DNA of 64,000 nucleotides from Dyadobacter sp. CY343 (GCF_021390335.1 NZ_JAJUXK010000009.1:186001-250000); one strand, 5' to 3'. Shown: positions 42,788 through 52,605, counted from the first letter of the stretch. The notes: a model not told the origin generated them from the sequence alone. Translations and numbers: made by a program.

Positions 42788-43702
42788 TTAAGATAATGCT
42801 TGCGGAGGAGGTCCGCCTGCGGGTCTGGAATTGTCTTTCGGCAGCGGAACATATTCTCCGTTGTCGTTTGGCGGTAGTATAATGCGACCCTGCTTCCAAT
42901 CTTCTTTCGCCTGTTCAATCCTCTCTTTGCGGCTGGAAACGAAGTTCCACCAGATGTAACGCTCGCCCAAATGCTCCCCGCCCAGCATCATCAGTGTGGT
43001 AGTCTCCTTTGCGATGATCAGCGGATCCACGCCTTTTGAGAAAACCAGCAATTTTCCTGCCGTGTAGGTAATACCGTTCACTTCAACGCTGCCATTCACA
43101 ATGTATGCACCTCTTTCGCTATGTTCCCGAGGCAGGCCAAACTTTGCCCCCTGATCAAGCACAATATGGAGATAGAACATCGGGGAGCTGGTACTGACAT
43201 TGCTTTTGAGACCATATGCATCACCAGCGATCAAACGCATCCAGACACCCGTGTCGGTGAATATGGGCAATTGTTCCGGTGTGTAGTTTTTAAAAGAAGG
43301 GTCGGATTCTTCGTCTTTTTCAGGAAGAGCGACCCAGGTTTGTATCAGTTCCAGCTCGCCGCCAGCCAGCATAGCCGGGTCTTCAAAGCGTTCGCTGTGC
43401 GCTATGCCTTTTCCGGCTGTCATCCAGTTCACTTCTCCGGGTTTGATAACCTGCTCTACTCCAAGACTATCCCGGTGGGTTACGTTTCCGCTGAACAGAT
43501 AACTTACCGTCGACAAACCAATATGCGGATGTGGCAGTACATCCAGATTCGTTGCAGTTGGCGTGGGTATACTCACCGGTCCGCCATGATCCATGAAGAT
43601 AAACGGTCCCACCATCCTCCGTAGCTGATAGGGGAGAATGCGTTTTACCTGAAAACCCGGAACGATTTCCGCTTTCCTGGACTCAATGACTATATCTAGC
43701 AT
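42788..43702 (-). CDS. Pirin-family protein
   Basis: A 304-residue double cupin protein. The N-terminal cupin has the metal pattern HPHIGLSTVSYLFSGNVTHRDS and WMTAGKGIAHSER. The C-terminal cupin contains GAYIVNGSVEVNG. Pirins bind iron and can act as quercetinases or as redox sensors. I start at 43702 (MLDIVIESRKAEIVPG), which is closer to pirin homologues. A TAACTTTG -7 element lies at 43721-43728. Confidence 0.93.
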   Translation of the reverse strand: MLDIVIESRKAEIVPGFQVKRILPYQLRRMVGPFIFMDHGGPVSIPTPTATNLDVLPHPHIGLSTVSYLFSGNVTHRDSLGVEQVIKPGEVNWMTAGKGIAHSERFEDPAMLAGGELELIQTWVALPEKDEESDPSFKNYTPEQLPIFTDTGVWMRLIAGDAYGLKSNVSTSSPMFYLHIVLDQGAKFGLPREHSERGAYIVNGSVEVNGITYTAGKLLVFSKGVDPLIIAKETTTLMMLGGEHLGERYIWWNFVSSRKERIEQAKEDWKQGRIILPPNDNGEYVPLPKDNSRPAGGPPPQALS

Positions 43703-43720
43703 AAAAATGTGATTTTGAAA

Positions 43721-43728
43721 CAAAGTTA
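43721..43728 (-). promoter_or_regulatory. TAnnTTTG -7 element for the pirin gene
   Basis: TAACTTTG on the minus strand, 19-26 nt before the start at 43702. It matches the primary sigma factor consensus of Bacteroidota, with a TTTC about 20 nt further upstream. Confidence 0.4.
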
Positions 43729-43819
43729 GTTACCAGGACCAATGTTCCGAAACCCGGCTGCCAGGAACTTTTAAAGCGGGATAATCTGTCTAATATGAAA
43801 ATGACTCTGAAAGAACCTT

Positions 43820-44842
43820 ATGAAGAAAATAGGATTTTTATCGTTCGGGCATTGGGCAAATCATCCGGCATATAACGCCCGCACAGCGAGCGATACCTTG
43901 CTTCAATCCATTGACCTGGCTGTTGCCGCCGAAGAAATCGGTTTGGACGGTGCGTATTTCCGGGTACACCATTTTGCATCTCAGCTGGCATCACCTTTTC
44001 CATTGCTTTCGGCCATCGGTGCCAAAACAAGCAAAATCGAAATCGGAACGGGCGTGATCGATATGCGTTATGAAAACCCGCTTTATATGGTCGAAGATGC
44101 CGGCGCGGCTGACCTGATCTCGGAAGGCCGATTACAATTGGGTATCAGCAGAGGATCGCCGGAACAGGTGATCGACGGCTGGCGCTACTTTGGCTACGAA
44201 CCGGCCGAGGGAGAGACCGACGCGGAAATGGGACGTCGCAAAGCACTGGAATTCCTGGAAAGGCTGAAAGGTGCGGGATTCGCGGAACCTAATCCGTACC
44301 CGATGTTTCCAAACCCGCCGGGCCTGCTGCGTCTGGAACCCTATTCGGAAGGACTGCGGGAACGCATCTGGTGGGGAGCAGCTTCCAATGCTACGGCCGT
44401 TTGGGCGGCGGAAAACGGCATGTACCTGCAAAGCTCCACGTTGAAATACGACGAAGGCGGCAAGCCTTTCCACGTGCAGCAGGCCGAGCAGATCAGGCTG
44501 TATAAAGAGGCCTGGAAAAAGGCGGGGCACAAGCGCGAGCCGAGGGTTTCAGTAAGCCGCTCTATTTTCGCATTGGTAAATGATCAGGACCGCATGTACT
44601 TCGGTCAGGAAGCAAGCCGGCGCGATAAAATCGGTATGATTGAACAAGACAAGCGCGCCATTTTTGGCAGAAGCTACGCCGACGAACCTGATCAGCTTAT
44701 CAAAGAGCTGGCGCAGGACGAGGCTATTCAGGAAGCAGATACAATCCTTTTAACAATCCCCAATACACTGGGAGTTGATTATAACGTGCACGTATTGTCC
44801 GCGATCCTGGAACACGTGGCGCCCGGGTTGGGGTGGCGTTGA
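43820..44842 (+). CDS. Luciferase-like (LLM-class) flavin-dependent oxidoreductase
   Basis: A 340-residue (beta/alpha)8 flavoprotein. It has the family marks: MKKIGFLSFGHW at the start, EEIGLDGAYFRVHHF, IGTGVIDMRYENPLYMVEDAGAADLISEGRLQLGISRGSP, and the later RIWWGAASNATAVWAAENG. Such enzymes use FMN with an external reductase; the substrate is not predictable. It is alone on the plus strand, divergent from the pirin operon. Confidence 0.92.
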   Translation: MKKIGFLSFGHWANHPAYNARTASDTLLQSIDLAVAAEEIGLDGAYFRVHHFASQLASPFPLLSAIGAKTSKIEIGTGVIDMRYENPLYMVEDAGAADLISEGRLQLGISRGSPEQVIDGWRYFGYEPAEGETDAEMGRRKALEFLERLKGAGFAEPNPYPMFPNPPGLLRLEPYSEGLRERIWWGAASNATAVWAAENGMYLQSSTLKYDEGGKPFHVQQAEQIRLYKEAWKKAGHKREPRVSVSRSIFALVNDQDRMYFGQEASRRDKIGMIEQDKRAIFGRSYADEPDQLIKELAQDEAIQEADTILLTIPNTLGVDYNVHVLSAILEHVAPGLGWR

Positions 44843-44874
44843 GTTTTTTGGGCCCCGCCCGGGGCCCAAAAAAC
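44843..44874. terminator. Perfect 14-bp bidirectional terminator
   Basis: GTTTTTTGGGCCCC (44843-44856) and GGGGCCCAAAAAAC (44861-44874) form a perfect stem around GCCC. It ends the LLM gene and the iron-type operon that runs the other way. Confidence 0.9.
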
Positions 44875-44878
44875 AAAG

Positions 44879-45598
44879 CTATTTTGACACATCCACCAGC
44901 AAAGTAGCGGCTCGCCAGACAGCTTTATATTCCTTTCCGTTTTGTGTGCCGCTTTCTTTCCAGCTTTTTGAGGCTTCAATGTAATAGGTGCCCGGCCAGA
45001 TCGGGGTAAACTCGGCTATGCCCTCGGCGTTGCTCTCGATTTGTTTTGACCAGCCGCTCGGTGAAGAAATGGTCACGGTTATTTTCTCGCCGGGTGCGTT
45101 CTTGTATAAAGTATTCAGGGTTAAGGGTTTATTCACTTTGTAGGTCTGAGAAGCATTTGCGAATACGCTCAGGTCGTTTTTATTCAATGTCGCGTCATTT
45201 CCGGTTGAAGCTTTGCCCACTTTTACCAGTGCACTTGCATTGAACTGGTATACCGTAGTCCCGCCTGGCTCCTTGGCTGTGTGACCTATTGATATCGTGT
45301 AAATACCTTCCTGGGCAGGTGTAAATTTGGAGGTAAGAAAATCTTCTCCGGCAACCGTCGGAAGTTTCTCTTTTTTACCGTCCGGTGCGGTGAGCCAGAG
45401 TTCAAATTCTTTTACATCCGAATACCATTCCGAAAGTTTCTCCGGCTTCTGGTCTGGTTCCGCATAAATGATCTTTATCTGCTGCTCTTTGCCCGCCGCG
45501 CCGGTCGGGGAAGTTTGGATCCACAATGCATGTGCTTGTAAGTTGGAAATAGCGGCGACCAATGCGACCAGCGAAAGGATCAGTTTTCTAGTTATCAT
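44879..45598 (-). CDS. Exported DUF4198-type protein
   Basis: A 239-residue protein. The start at 45598 gives a signal peptide (MITRKLILSLVALVAAISNLQA), then HALWIQTSP, the usual mature start of DUF4198/NikM-like domains. The rest is beta-rich (GIYTISIGHTAKEPGG, then IAEFTPIWPGTYYIEASKSW). The family is periplasmic and often near metal transporters. It is the last gene of the operon and overlaps the PepSY gene by 11 nt. Confidence 0.88.
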   Translation of the reverse strand: MITRKLILSLVALVAAISNLQAHALWIQTSPTGAAGKEQQIKIIYAEPDQKPEKLSEWYSDVKEFELWLTAPDGKKEKLPTVAGEDFLTSKFTPAQEGIYTISIGHTAKEPGGTTVYQFNASALVKVGKASTGNDATLNKNDLSVFANASQTYKVNKPLTLNTLYKNAPGEKITVTISSPSGWSKQIESNAEGIAEFTPIWPGTYYIEASKSWKESGTQNGKEYKAVWRAATLLVDVSK

Positions 45599-47306
45599 AA
45601 GATTTGAAATTGACATTTACTTTAAGTGATTGTGTTTTAAATGTTGTCTGCTCCTTCTTCTCATTTTTCAACACTTTGAACGGTTTAGCCTCCAAACGAA
45701 CCCGCCTGTAAGCGAACGCGCAGCAGACCGACAGCGCCAGGAACAGTGCATCGATGAAGAAGATATCGAACGCACCCTGCCCCCAGGTAGTCCACATCCA
45801 GAGGCCGGTGGAAATACCGTTTGCAATGGGTACGCCCAGGCATAGCACGATGGAAAGGAGTAACGTCTGGCGGTTCATCAGCGGGAAGTCGCGGCGGATG
45901 ATGAAGTACACCGACAATATCAGCCAGCTGTAAAAGTAGGTGTGGTAAATGGCCGTTTGATCTACTTTTGGCAGCGTTTTGAGCATGATAAATGTGAATG
46001 CGGTCACGGGAAGCATGCTCAGGCAGGTTGCCAGAAAAACGTTGCTCGCCCAGAAGTTGAACTTCCTTTTGTAGGCGTCGGTGCTCACCTTATCCCGCGC
46101 CACGAACCAGATCAGGATACCGGAAATGATCACGACGCAGCCCATTAACCCAAGGATAAAAAAGACAATACGCAGCGGCTTGCCACCGAAATCGCCAAAA
46201 TGCAGGTGAAATACCAGGCTCTTCACGGTATCGATGTAGTTTCCGTCGGTAGTTGGTGATTTTTTTGCCAGAATTTTACCCGAAATAACTTCCATCTGAA
46301 CCAGCCCCGATCCTGCGAATGCTGCTTGCGGATTCGGTTTGGATTCCAAAGTGGCCTGCATGCTTTCGTCCATGTAGTTGCGGACGCTCACACGCGTAAT
46401 CTCGCTCCCTTTCCATTCTTTCTTCCATTTCGTAACAAATGCGTCCAAGTCGAAGCCTGCCTGCATCGGCTTGTAAGTATACTCAGCCGTCATGTTGCGG
46501 TTGTATTGCAGGCTTTCGTAGAGTTTGTCAGAATTGCCTTCGTAAAGCAGGCTGGCGAAGGGGCTCAGGATCACATAGTTCACGATCAGTACCACGCCTG
46601 TCACTGCAAATACCAGCTGGAACGGAAAGCCGATCACACCCAATGCCGTGTGCATATCCGTCCAGACCGTTTTCCATTTACTCAGCGGCCTGAAAACAAA
46701 GAAGTTGGATTTAATTTTGTCCCAATGCAGCAGCAAACCCGTTATCAACGCAAACAGAAAGAGAAATGAAACGATACCTGCGATCAGATAGCCTATTGGT
46801 GTACCTATATTGAATGGAAAAACCTGGTTTAGCTGTGCGAGGAAGTGGAGCCGGTATAGAAACTCGCCCATATCGTAGGCATTCGCATATTCGCCCGCGG
46901 CTTTGTTATCTGTAAAGCTGTAAAGGAAATAGGCCGAATCGTCATCGCCTCCGCGCCGGCCGCGCCCTCTTCTCTTTTCCTCTTTTTTGGGTTTCGGCTT
47001 GGGCTTCGTAATGGTCGTATCGGCTGAGGCGCTCATACTCACGTAGGCACCCTGGCCCTGGCGCTGCATGTAAAAATCCAGGTTCCGGCCTTGCAGGTTA
47101 TGCTTGTCCGCAAGCGAATCGATCACGGGGTTGAACTTCTGGACTGGTTTGCGGGCAACGATCGAGGTACCCTTTTGCCAGGCTGAAATATCGTCCTTAA
47201 AAAAAGCAAAAGAGCCCGCAAAAAAGATCACATACAGGATAGCGGCAATGAAAATACCACTTATCGTATGCGTATGAAAATAGATGTTGTACTTCCTAAG
47301 ATCCAT
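45588..47306 (-). CDS. PepSY-associated membrane protein (PiuB-like, iron-regulated)
   Basis: A 572-residue membrane protein with a first helix (HTHTISGIFIAAILYVIFFAGSF), a periplasmic PepSY domain, and further helices near 170-200, 220-250, 370-400 and the C-terminus. A charged insert at 101-123 (KPKPKPKKEEKRRGRGRRGGDDD) sits in the periplasmic part. Proteins of this type are iron-regulated and linked to reduction of ferric siderophores. The genes on both sides overlap it by 11 nt, so they are coupled. Confidence 0.93.
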   Translation of the reverse strand: MDLRKYNIYFHTHTISGIFIAAILYVIFFAGSFAFFKDDISAWQKGTSIVARKPVQKFNPVIDSLADKHNLQGRNLDFYMQRQGQGAYVSMSASADTTITKPKPKPKKEEKRRGRGRRGGDDDSAYFLYSFTDNKAAGEYANAYDMGEFLYRLHFLAQLNQVFPFNIGTPIGYLIAGIVSFLFLFALITGLLLHWDKIKSNFFVFRPLSKWKTVWTDMHTALGVIGFPFQLVFAVTGVVLIVNYVILSPFASLLYEGNSDKLYESLQYNRNMTAEYTYKPMQAGFDLDAFVTKWKKEWKGSEITRVSVRNYMDESMQATLESKPNPQAAFAGSGLVQMEVISGKILAKKSPTTDGNYIDTVKSLVFHLHFGDFGGKPLRIVFFILGLMGCVVIISGILIWFVARDKVSTDAYKRKFNFWASNVFLATCLSMLPVTAFTFIMLKTLPKVDQTAIYHTYFYSWLILSVYFIIRRDFPLMNRQTLLLSIVLCLGVPIANGISTGLWMWTTWGQGAFDIFFIDALFLALSVCCAFAYRRVRLEAKPFKVLKNEKKEQTTFKTQSLKVNVNFKSYDN

Positions 47307-47595
47307 GATTGAGGTTGAATTTCAGCAGGTAAGGCAATGAGAACACAATGGTAAGTACAATGTAGATCGCCCACACGCGCCACACGTTTGTAGCGATGAA
47401 TGCGTACAGCAGCAGGAAAGCCCAGAGGATATAGCCTGTGAAAAAGGCGGTGATGATCACGTTTTCTTTCGGGAAAAAGGCAGTCAGGAACAGGTGCAGG
47501 CTCATCGTTACGGCATAGCCGCCGACCATCCCGGCGAGGATCTTGCTCAGCCGCAGCCAGGGGGATTTTGTCAGGTATTTTTTATTGGCAGGCAT
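47296..47595 (-). CDS. DUF3649-like membrane protein
   Basis: A 99-residue protein with three membrane segments and a conserved LAGMVGGYAVTMSLHLFL opening, ending in WRVWAIYIVLTIVFSL. It resembles DUF3649 proteins found beside PepSY and TonB receptor genes. It overlaps the PepSY gene by 11 nt and follows the DUF3325-like gene after 3 nt. No enzymatic function is visible. Confidence 0.75.
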   Translation of the reverse strand: MPANKKYLTKSPWLRLSKILAGMVGGYAVTMSLHLFLTAFFPKENVIITAFFTGYILWAFLLLYAFIATNVWRVWAIYIVLTIVFSLPYLLKFNLNHGS

Positions 47596-47598
47596 AGG

Positions 47599-47931
47599 TC
47601 AGCGGGTAATAAGTTCAATTGCGAGTGCGCAGATATAGAGCAGTGCAATGCTTTTGGTACCGAAATAATTGAATGGGAAGAATAGCACGGAAACAGAGCC
47701 GGCGGTCATCAAGACGACGATCGCGGCGAATAGCCCGCTGCCCCAGCCCAGCGCGACTACACAGAGAACCGTTGCCACCAGGAAGATTGCTCCGGCTGCG
47801 CACCGGCCGTAAAATGGGTTGGATGCCAATTTGGCCATAACCTGATTCTTATCGTTCCAGGCGATTCGCCGGGAAGTGTTCATCCAGCAGACAAAGCCGA
47901 CGAGAAAGAGTAAACAAATGGTGCTGAACAT
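47599..47931 (-). CDS. DUF3325-like membrane protein
   Basis: A 110-residue protein with three membrane segments (FLVGFVCWM, CAAGAIFLVATVLCVVALGWGSGLFAAIVVL and the C-terminal SIALLYICALAIEL). It resembles DUF3325, which accompanies iron-uptake PepSY genes. It lies between the AraC gene and the DUF3649-like gene. Confidence 0.72.
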   Translation of the reverse strand: MFSTICLLFLVGFVCWMNTSRRIAWNDKNQVMAKLASNPFYGRCAAGAIFLVATVLCVVALGWGSGLFAAIVVLMTAGSVSVLFFPFNYFGTKSIALLYICALAIELITR

Positions 47932-47968
47932 GTTACCTTTTATTTATGAATGCTTTTTATAGAAATGC

Positions 47969-48802
47969 TTATTCCGGTGAAGCGATCCGTTTTCTGAAAT
48001 CCTGCGGGGCGTACCCGGTGTGCTTTCCGAAAAACCGCGTGAAATAGGCTGGCTCGGAAAATCCCAGCGCGTAGCTGATCTCCTTGATCGGCTTTTCGAC
48101 ATTGCCCATTTCGCGTTTAGCTTCCAGGATCAGGCGATCGTTGATCATCTGGCTGATGGTTTTGCCGAAAGATTCCCGGGTAATTTCATTAAGTCGTTTG
48201 GCACTGATAGAAAGCTGCGCGGCATAAAAATCCGCATTACGCTGCTTGCGGTAATGGTTTTCGATGGATTCGATGAGTATTTGTATGCGCGGATTGCTGT
48301 GTGTGACCGGAGTAAGCTGTTTTTTAATTTCAACACAATGCAGGAACCAGCTCCTCAGGTAAGATTCCAATATCGCCGGGCGGCGGTAACCATCATTTTC
48401 CAGCCGGATTAGCTTCATCAGCGTATTGAAAATGTGCAGCGAATCGTCCGGTAGTACGATGGTGAAGTTGCTGGAATATTCCTGGAACCAGAAAATGTCC
48501 CCGCCGAGCATCTTTTCAAAAAAATCCTTCGAAATAGCCATTAAAAACCCGCGTTTGTGACGCTGATGGATACTGTGTACCTGGCCGGGCAGCAGCAGAA
48601 AAACCTGGTTCGGATCAATTGTGAATTTGTTGAAGTCAATATAATGTGCCTGCTCTGGTCCGACATCGGTAAACCAGAGCAGTTCATAAAAATCATGGCG
48701 GTGCATACCATCGAAGAAGTATTCGTCGGCATCTTCAATGGTGGTCATCGAAAAGAATGCACCGCCAAGTTGATGAAGGGGATAATCTTTAAAATCGATC
48801 AT
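47969..48802 (-). CDS. AraC-family regulator inside the iron-type operon
   Basis: A 277-residue regulator. An N-terminal cupin-type sensor part (HRHDFYELLWFTD, LLPGQVHSIHQRHKRG) is followed by the AraC DNA-binding region (AAQLSISAKRLNEITRESFGKTISQMIN and ISYALGFSEPAYFTRFFGKHTGYAP). Its start overlaps the stop of the DUF4374 gene by four bases, so it is translated within the operon and probably regulates it, perhaps in response to a siderophore (inference). Confidence 0.93.
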   Translation of the reverse strand: MIDFKDYPLHQLGGAFFSMTTIEDADEYFFDGMHRHDFYELLWFTDVGPEQAHYIDFNKFTIDPNQVFLLLPGQVHSIHQRHKRGFLMAISKDFFEKMLGGDIFWFQEYSSNFTIVLPDDSLHIFNTLMKLIRLENDGYRRPAILESYLRSWFLHCVEIKKQLTPVTHSNPRIQILIESIENHYRKQRNADFYAAQLSISAKRLNEITRESFGKTISQMINDRLILEAKREMGNVEKPIKEISYALGFSEPAYFTRFFGKHTGYAPQDFRKRIASPE

Positions 48803-50031
48803 TTTACTTTTACAATAGCGGTAATCGCGCCGCCTTCTACTTTCAAGCCCTGTCTGGCAGTTGCCTGCTCTATGTCAATCACATATACCCAGCTTCCTGC
48901 CTCTGTATTGGATCCCACATACACCGTTTTTCCATCCGCACTTATTGTATTGTTGTTGTAAGCGGCAGAGCTCGAAACGATACTTTCCGGCGCGCCGGTA
49001 ATCCAGGTGAAGGTTTGGTTATACAGATCAGCAATAGCGAGTTTGACAGGTCCGTACTGGTTATTTCCGTCAACGAGCATATAAAGCAGCGCCTTACCTT
49101 TTCCCAGATAAGTATGGGCAATTACCTTTTTGCCGCCCGATTTTTCCTGCACATTAAACAGGTAGCTCTTGTCGAATTCCGTAGTGCCTTTTTTGATCCT
49201 TACAATCGCAGAAGGTTTGGTAGAAGTTTGTTTTCCGCTGTTCGTTGCGACAGAAGGTGAGAAAGCATATATATCGCCAGCTTCGTCAACAGAAAGCCCG
49301 TTTTTTCCATACGAACCGAAGAAGCTCGTCCGGTTATCCTTGATCACTTTATCGAGTTGCATGGAAGGGTAGGAGTAAACCGCAATCCAGCTGCTGTCCG
49401 GGTAGGCTGTTCCGAAAGCATCCGGAGCGACGCCTTTGATGCTCATATAAGGGGCAAAAATTTTGTCGCCCACCTGAGTCGCCCAGGTATAATGCGCACG
49501 TTCGCCATTGCCCGCCAGCTTCACGATATTGAGTTGCCCCTCAGCGACGATTTTGGATTGATCAGCATTGATCCTGAACCACGAAGCATTCTCATTTCCG
49601 CTCCTTGGCACTTTAAAAGTCAAAAGATCATCACCGGCAGTGCTCCATATCTGAACCGTTTCACTCTGGAAATCCGAGATTTTTTCCAGCTTTCCTTTAT
49701 CGTCCATGGAATAGGTAGTAACCGCACCCGGATTTCCCTGTCCATATAAAAGGCTGAAAAATTTTCCTTTAAGGGTGAGGTAATACCGGTAAGAACCGTC
49801 CTGCTCAATCCCGTTTCCGATCGTGCTGATCGTTCCCTGGGTAAGATCGCTCGTGGTCAGCAAATAGTCGGCTACACCTGACGAGCCTACCGGCGTAGAA
49901 GCTACGACATAGCGGGAGCTGGTGCCTGGCTCAGGATCCGGTGTCGGTTCGGAAGTATTTTCGTCCGTGCACGCTGCTATCGACAGGCCCAATCCTGCAA
50001 ATAAAAACCACTTGAGATATGACTTTTTCAT
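48799..50031 (-). CDS. DUF4374 lipoprotein
   Basis: A 410-residue beta-propeller-like protein with lipobox IAAC (C21) and a short Pro-rich linker (EPTPDPEPG). The body matches DUF4374, which is almost always encoded next to TonB receptors for iron-siderophore uptake in Bacteroidota. It should be on the outer membrane as a partner of the receptor just upstream (37 nt gap). Confidence 0.88.
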   Translation of the reverse strand: MKKSYLKWFLFAGLGLSIAACTDENTSEPTPDPEPGTSSRYVVASTPVGSSGVADYLLTTSDLTQGTISTIGNGIEQDGSYRYYLTLKGKFFSLLYGQGNPGAVTTYSMDDKGKLEKISDFQSETVQIWSTAGDDLLTFKVPRSGNENASWFRINADQSKIVAEGQLNIVKLAGNGERAHYTWATQVGDKIFAPYMSIKGVAPDAFGTAYPDSSWIAVYSYPSMQLDKVIKDNRTSFFGSYGKNGLSVDEAGDIYAFSPSVATNSGKQTSTKPSAIVRIKKGTTEFDKSYLFNVQEKSGGKKVIAHTYLGKGKALLYMLVDGNNQYGPVKLAIADLYNQTFTWITGAPESIVSSSAAYNNNTISADGKTVYVGSNTEAGSWVYVIDIEQATARQGLKVEGGAITAIVKVK

Positions 50032-50067
50032 TTTTTTGATTTGAATTATATTATGAATTGTAAGTTT

Positions 50068-52458
50068 TTATTTACTGATGAAATACCGCAATTTGACATA
50101 GAAACCGCGGCTGGGCTTTTGTAAGCTGAAATTGTCGTAAAGCTTGGCGTCGAGCAGGTTTTTGCATTCCAGAGAGATGTTGTACTTCCCGTTCGCCATG
50201 GCATACACCACGTTCACATCGTGGCTCAGCTGCTGCGGAATGTCGAGTTTGTCGCTGCCCATGCTCGGCCAGTAGAGGTAGTAAGCGTGTACAAAAAGCA
50301 GGTTGTAGCCGAAGGTCAGCGTGTTGCCTTTTCTTCCAAAATCTTTCAGGAATAGAGCTGCGTCGGCATTGCCGAACATAAACGGCATATTGGGAATGCG
50401 GTCGCGGTACAGCGGGCTTTCGGTGGTATAGCCTTCTTCAAAACGCGTATTGTTTCGCAGGTCCTGGTAGGTCAGGTTTACACCGGCGGTGAGCAGCTGA
50501 TTGTAAGAATACCGCACTTCGCCGTCCACACCGAAATTGGTCACGTCGGCCAGGTTATCCATTACCTGCTTGGTCTGATTGGCATTCAGTCGAGGGCGGA
50601 TGAAACCCTGCGCATCGCGGTAAAGCACATTCGCATCGACGCTGAAACGGTGCACCCGATTGATATTTGCCTGATAGCTGAAACCCAGATTATAGTTATA
50701 GCTCGTTTCCGGATCCAAGTCAATATTACCTTCGAGATTGATCAGGTCACCAAATAGCTCGTCGGTTTCAGGAAGGCGGTAACTCTTTTCAAATGAGCCT
50801 TTTAACTGTAAATTCTTGCGAAGGAAATACGTGGACGCAATTCCGTAGCCCAGCTTTGTGAAATTGCTTTTTTGTTCCAGAAACGCATTGTCGCCCCAGT
50901 TCCCGCTCGGGTTGTAGGATATTGAGTATTTATTGTTTTGAGAAAAATGTTTGACAAATGCAGAAGTGTTCCAACGCTCGCTGTAATCAAACTTATACCC
51001 GAGCCCGAGCACGTTTTTCTTGTTAATCCGGGGCTGCTCGAATTTTTCCGCATCGGGAAAAAGTTCGTCTTCGCCTTTTCGGTTGAAGGTGTTGTAAACG
51101 TTGTTAACGGTCAATGAATGGCGCGCGCCTATCTGGTAGGTAACATTGGCGGTAGCCAGCCCGTTGTTGTTCCGGAACCTGTAAAGCGATCTTTCACGCT
51201 CGCTGCCCAAACCCTCATATTGTTTGAATTGCTGGAACCAGTTGTACCGGCGATACACGGTGTCGACATTCTGTTCCTGCCCCAGGTTGTAGTTTGCTGA
51301 AATATTGACACTCAGACCTTTGACAAACAGATCCTTTTTTGAGTATTTCAAACTGGGCATTACGATATTCCCCTTCCGGTGCCACGCTCCGAACACGCTC
51401 ACCATCCGCGCGCCGGTCTGAATCTCGGCTTTGTTTTTACCCAGCGTTATCCCCAGCAGCAGGCGGTCTGCAAACTTTTTATTCACCACACCCACATTCG
51501 CGATCACAGTTTCATTATGGTAAGTGTCGTGAAAACGGCGCAGGCGCTGGTCACGGAAATATTCGCCGGTATTCACATCTGCGACATCCACATTGATCCA
51601 GTAATTATTGTCCGAATAGTTTTGGAATGCATTCAGCTGGGCTGTAAGACCGTTTTTGCTGGTAAAACCCGCATTGATCGCGGTGCGGTGGGTATTGAAA
51701 GAACCGTATGAATAGGATGCATCGAGGTAGCTGTTCTGGCGGGTATTGGTCACGATATTGACGGCCCCGCCCAGTGCGTCGGACCCCAGCCAGATCGGTA
51801 CCACACCTTTGTACACTTCCACGCGCTCGGCGAGGTTGATCGGGATATTGTTAAGCTGAAACGATGAACCAAAATTATCCATCGGCACGCCATCGAGGAA
51901 GAACTTTACCTGTCTTCCCGTGAAACCGTTGAGGGAGAAATTCATATTGGAACCTACGCCGCCGCTTTCCCTCACGCGTACTCCGGATACCCTGTCAAGT
52001 GCGTGTGACAAATCCAGCGTCGAGTTTTGCAGTTTTTTAGCGTCGATCGCAGTCACATTATACGCCTGGCGATTGACCTCCCGCGTTTCCGACCGACCGA
52101 TCACCGAAAGCGATTCCAGTTCCCGGGTCTGAGAAACCAACTTGAAGTTATGCTTGTCAGATTCTCCCGATTTTAGTATAATTTCCCTGGAAAGCGGCTG
52201 GTAACCCACAAAGGTGACCATTAGCTGATAGGCGCCGGGGCTCACGTTTTCGAGCGTGTACTTCCCATCGGCATTCGCAACCGTACCGTAAGAGGTACCT
52301 TTCAGGCTGACCGATGCGCCGGGAAGCGCCTCACCGTCCTCCGTCCGTACCTGGCCAGCGAGCGAGGCAGTGGCCGGCGCGATGCGGGACTGCTGGGCAA
52401 AGGCGATGATTGACAGCATACAAAGGAGCCCTGTATGCAGAATTTTACTAATTTGCAT
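50068..52458 (-). CDS. TonB-dependent outer-membrane receptor
   Basis: A 796-residue receptor. It has a signal peptide (cleavage near FAQ), a CarboxypepD_reg domain (about 30-110, LAGQVRTEDGEALPGASVSLKG), a plug domain (about 120-230) and a 22-strand barrel ending in aromatic FYVKLRYFISK. It lacks SusC-type hallmarks and is of the siderophore/heme type. It is the first gene of an operon that continues with DUF4374, AraC, two small membrane proteins, PepSY and DUF4198. A TAnnTTTG promoter and a palindrome lie upstream. Confidence 0.94.
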   Translation of the reverse strand: MQISKILHTGLLCMLSIIAFAQQSRIAPATASLAGQVRTEDGEALPGASVSLKGTSYGTVANADGKYTLENVSPGAYQLMVTFVGYQPLSREIILKSGESDKHNFKLVSQTRELESLSVIGRSETREVNRQAYNVTAIDAKKLQNSTLDLSHALDRVSGVRVRESGGVGSNMNFSLNGFTGRQVKFFLDGVPMDNFGSSFQLNNIPINLAERVEVYKGVVPIWLGSDALGGAVNIVTNTRQNSYLDASYSYGSFNTHRTAINAGFTSKNGLTAQLNAFQNYSDNNYWINVDVADVNTGEYFRDQRLRRFHDTYHNETVIANVGVVNKKFADRLLLGITLGKNKAEIQTGARMVSVFGAWHRKGNIVMPSLKYSKKDLFVKGLSVNISANYNLGQEQNVDTVYRRYNWFQQFKQYEGLGSERERSLYRFRNNNGLATANVTYQIGARHSLTVNNVYNTFNRKGEDELFPDAEKFEQPRINKKNVLGLGYKFDYSERWNTSAFVKHFSQNNKYSISYNPSGNWGDNAFLEQKSNFTKLGYGIASTYFLRKNLQLKGSFEKSYRLPETDELFGDLINLEGNIDLDPETSYNYNLGFSYQANINRVHRFSVDANVLYRDAQGFIRPRLNANQTKQVMDNLADVTNFGVDGEVRYSYNQLLTAGVNLTYQDLRNNTRFEEGYTTESPLYRDRIPNMPFMFGNADAALFLKDFGRKGNTLTFGYNLLFVHAYYLYWPSMGSDKLDIPQQLSHDVNVVYAMANGKYNISLECKNLLDAKLYDNFSLQKPSRGFYVKLRYFISK

Positions 52459-52605
52459 TGCTTTAAAATGTTCTGGCGTTGGAAAGCATAGCGCCTCGGC
52501 GCGGGAGTCGGGTGGGTACGAACCATCCGGCTTTTTTGCTTTATAATTTGATATTGGCAGCTAAGAATTGGATACTTTCAAATCATATTTTATATTATTA
52601 GTAAG

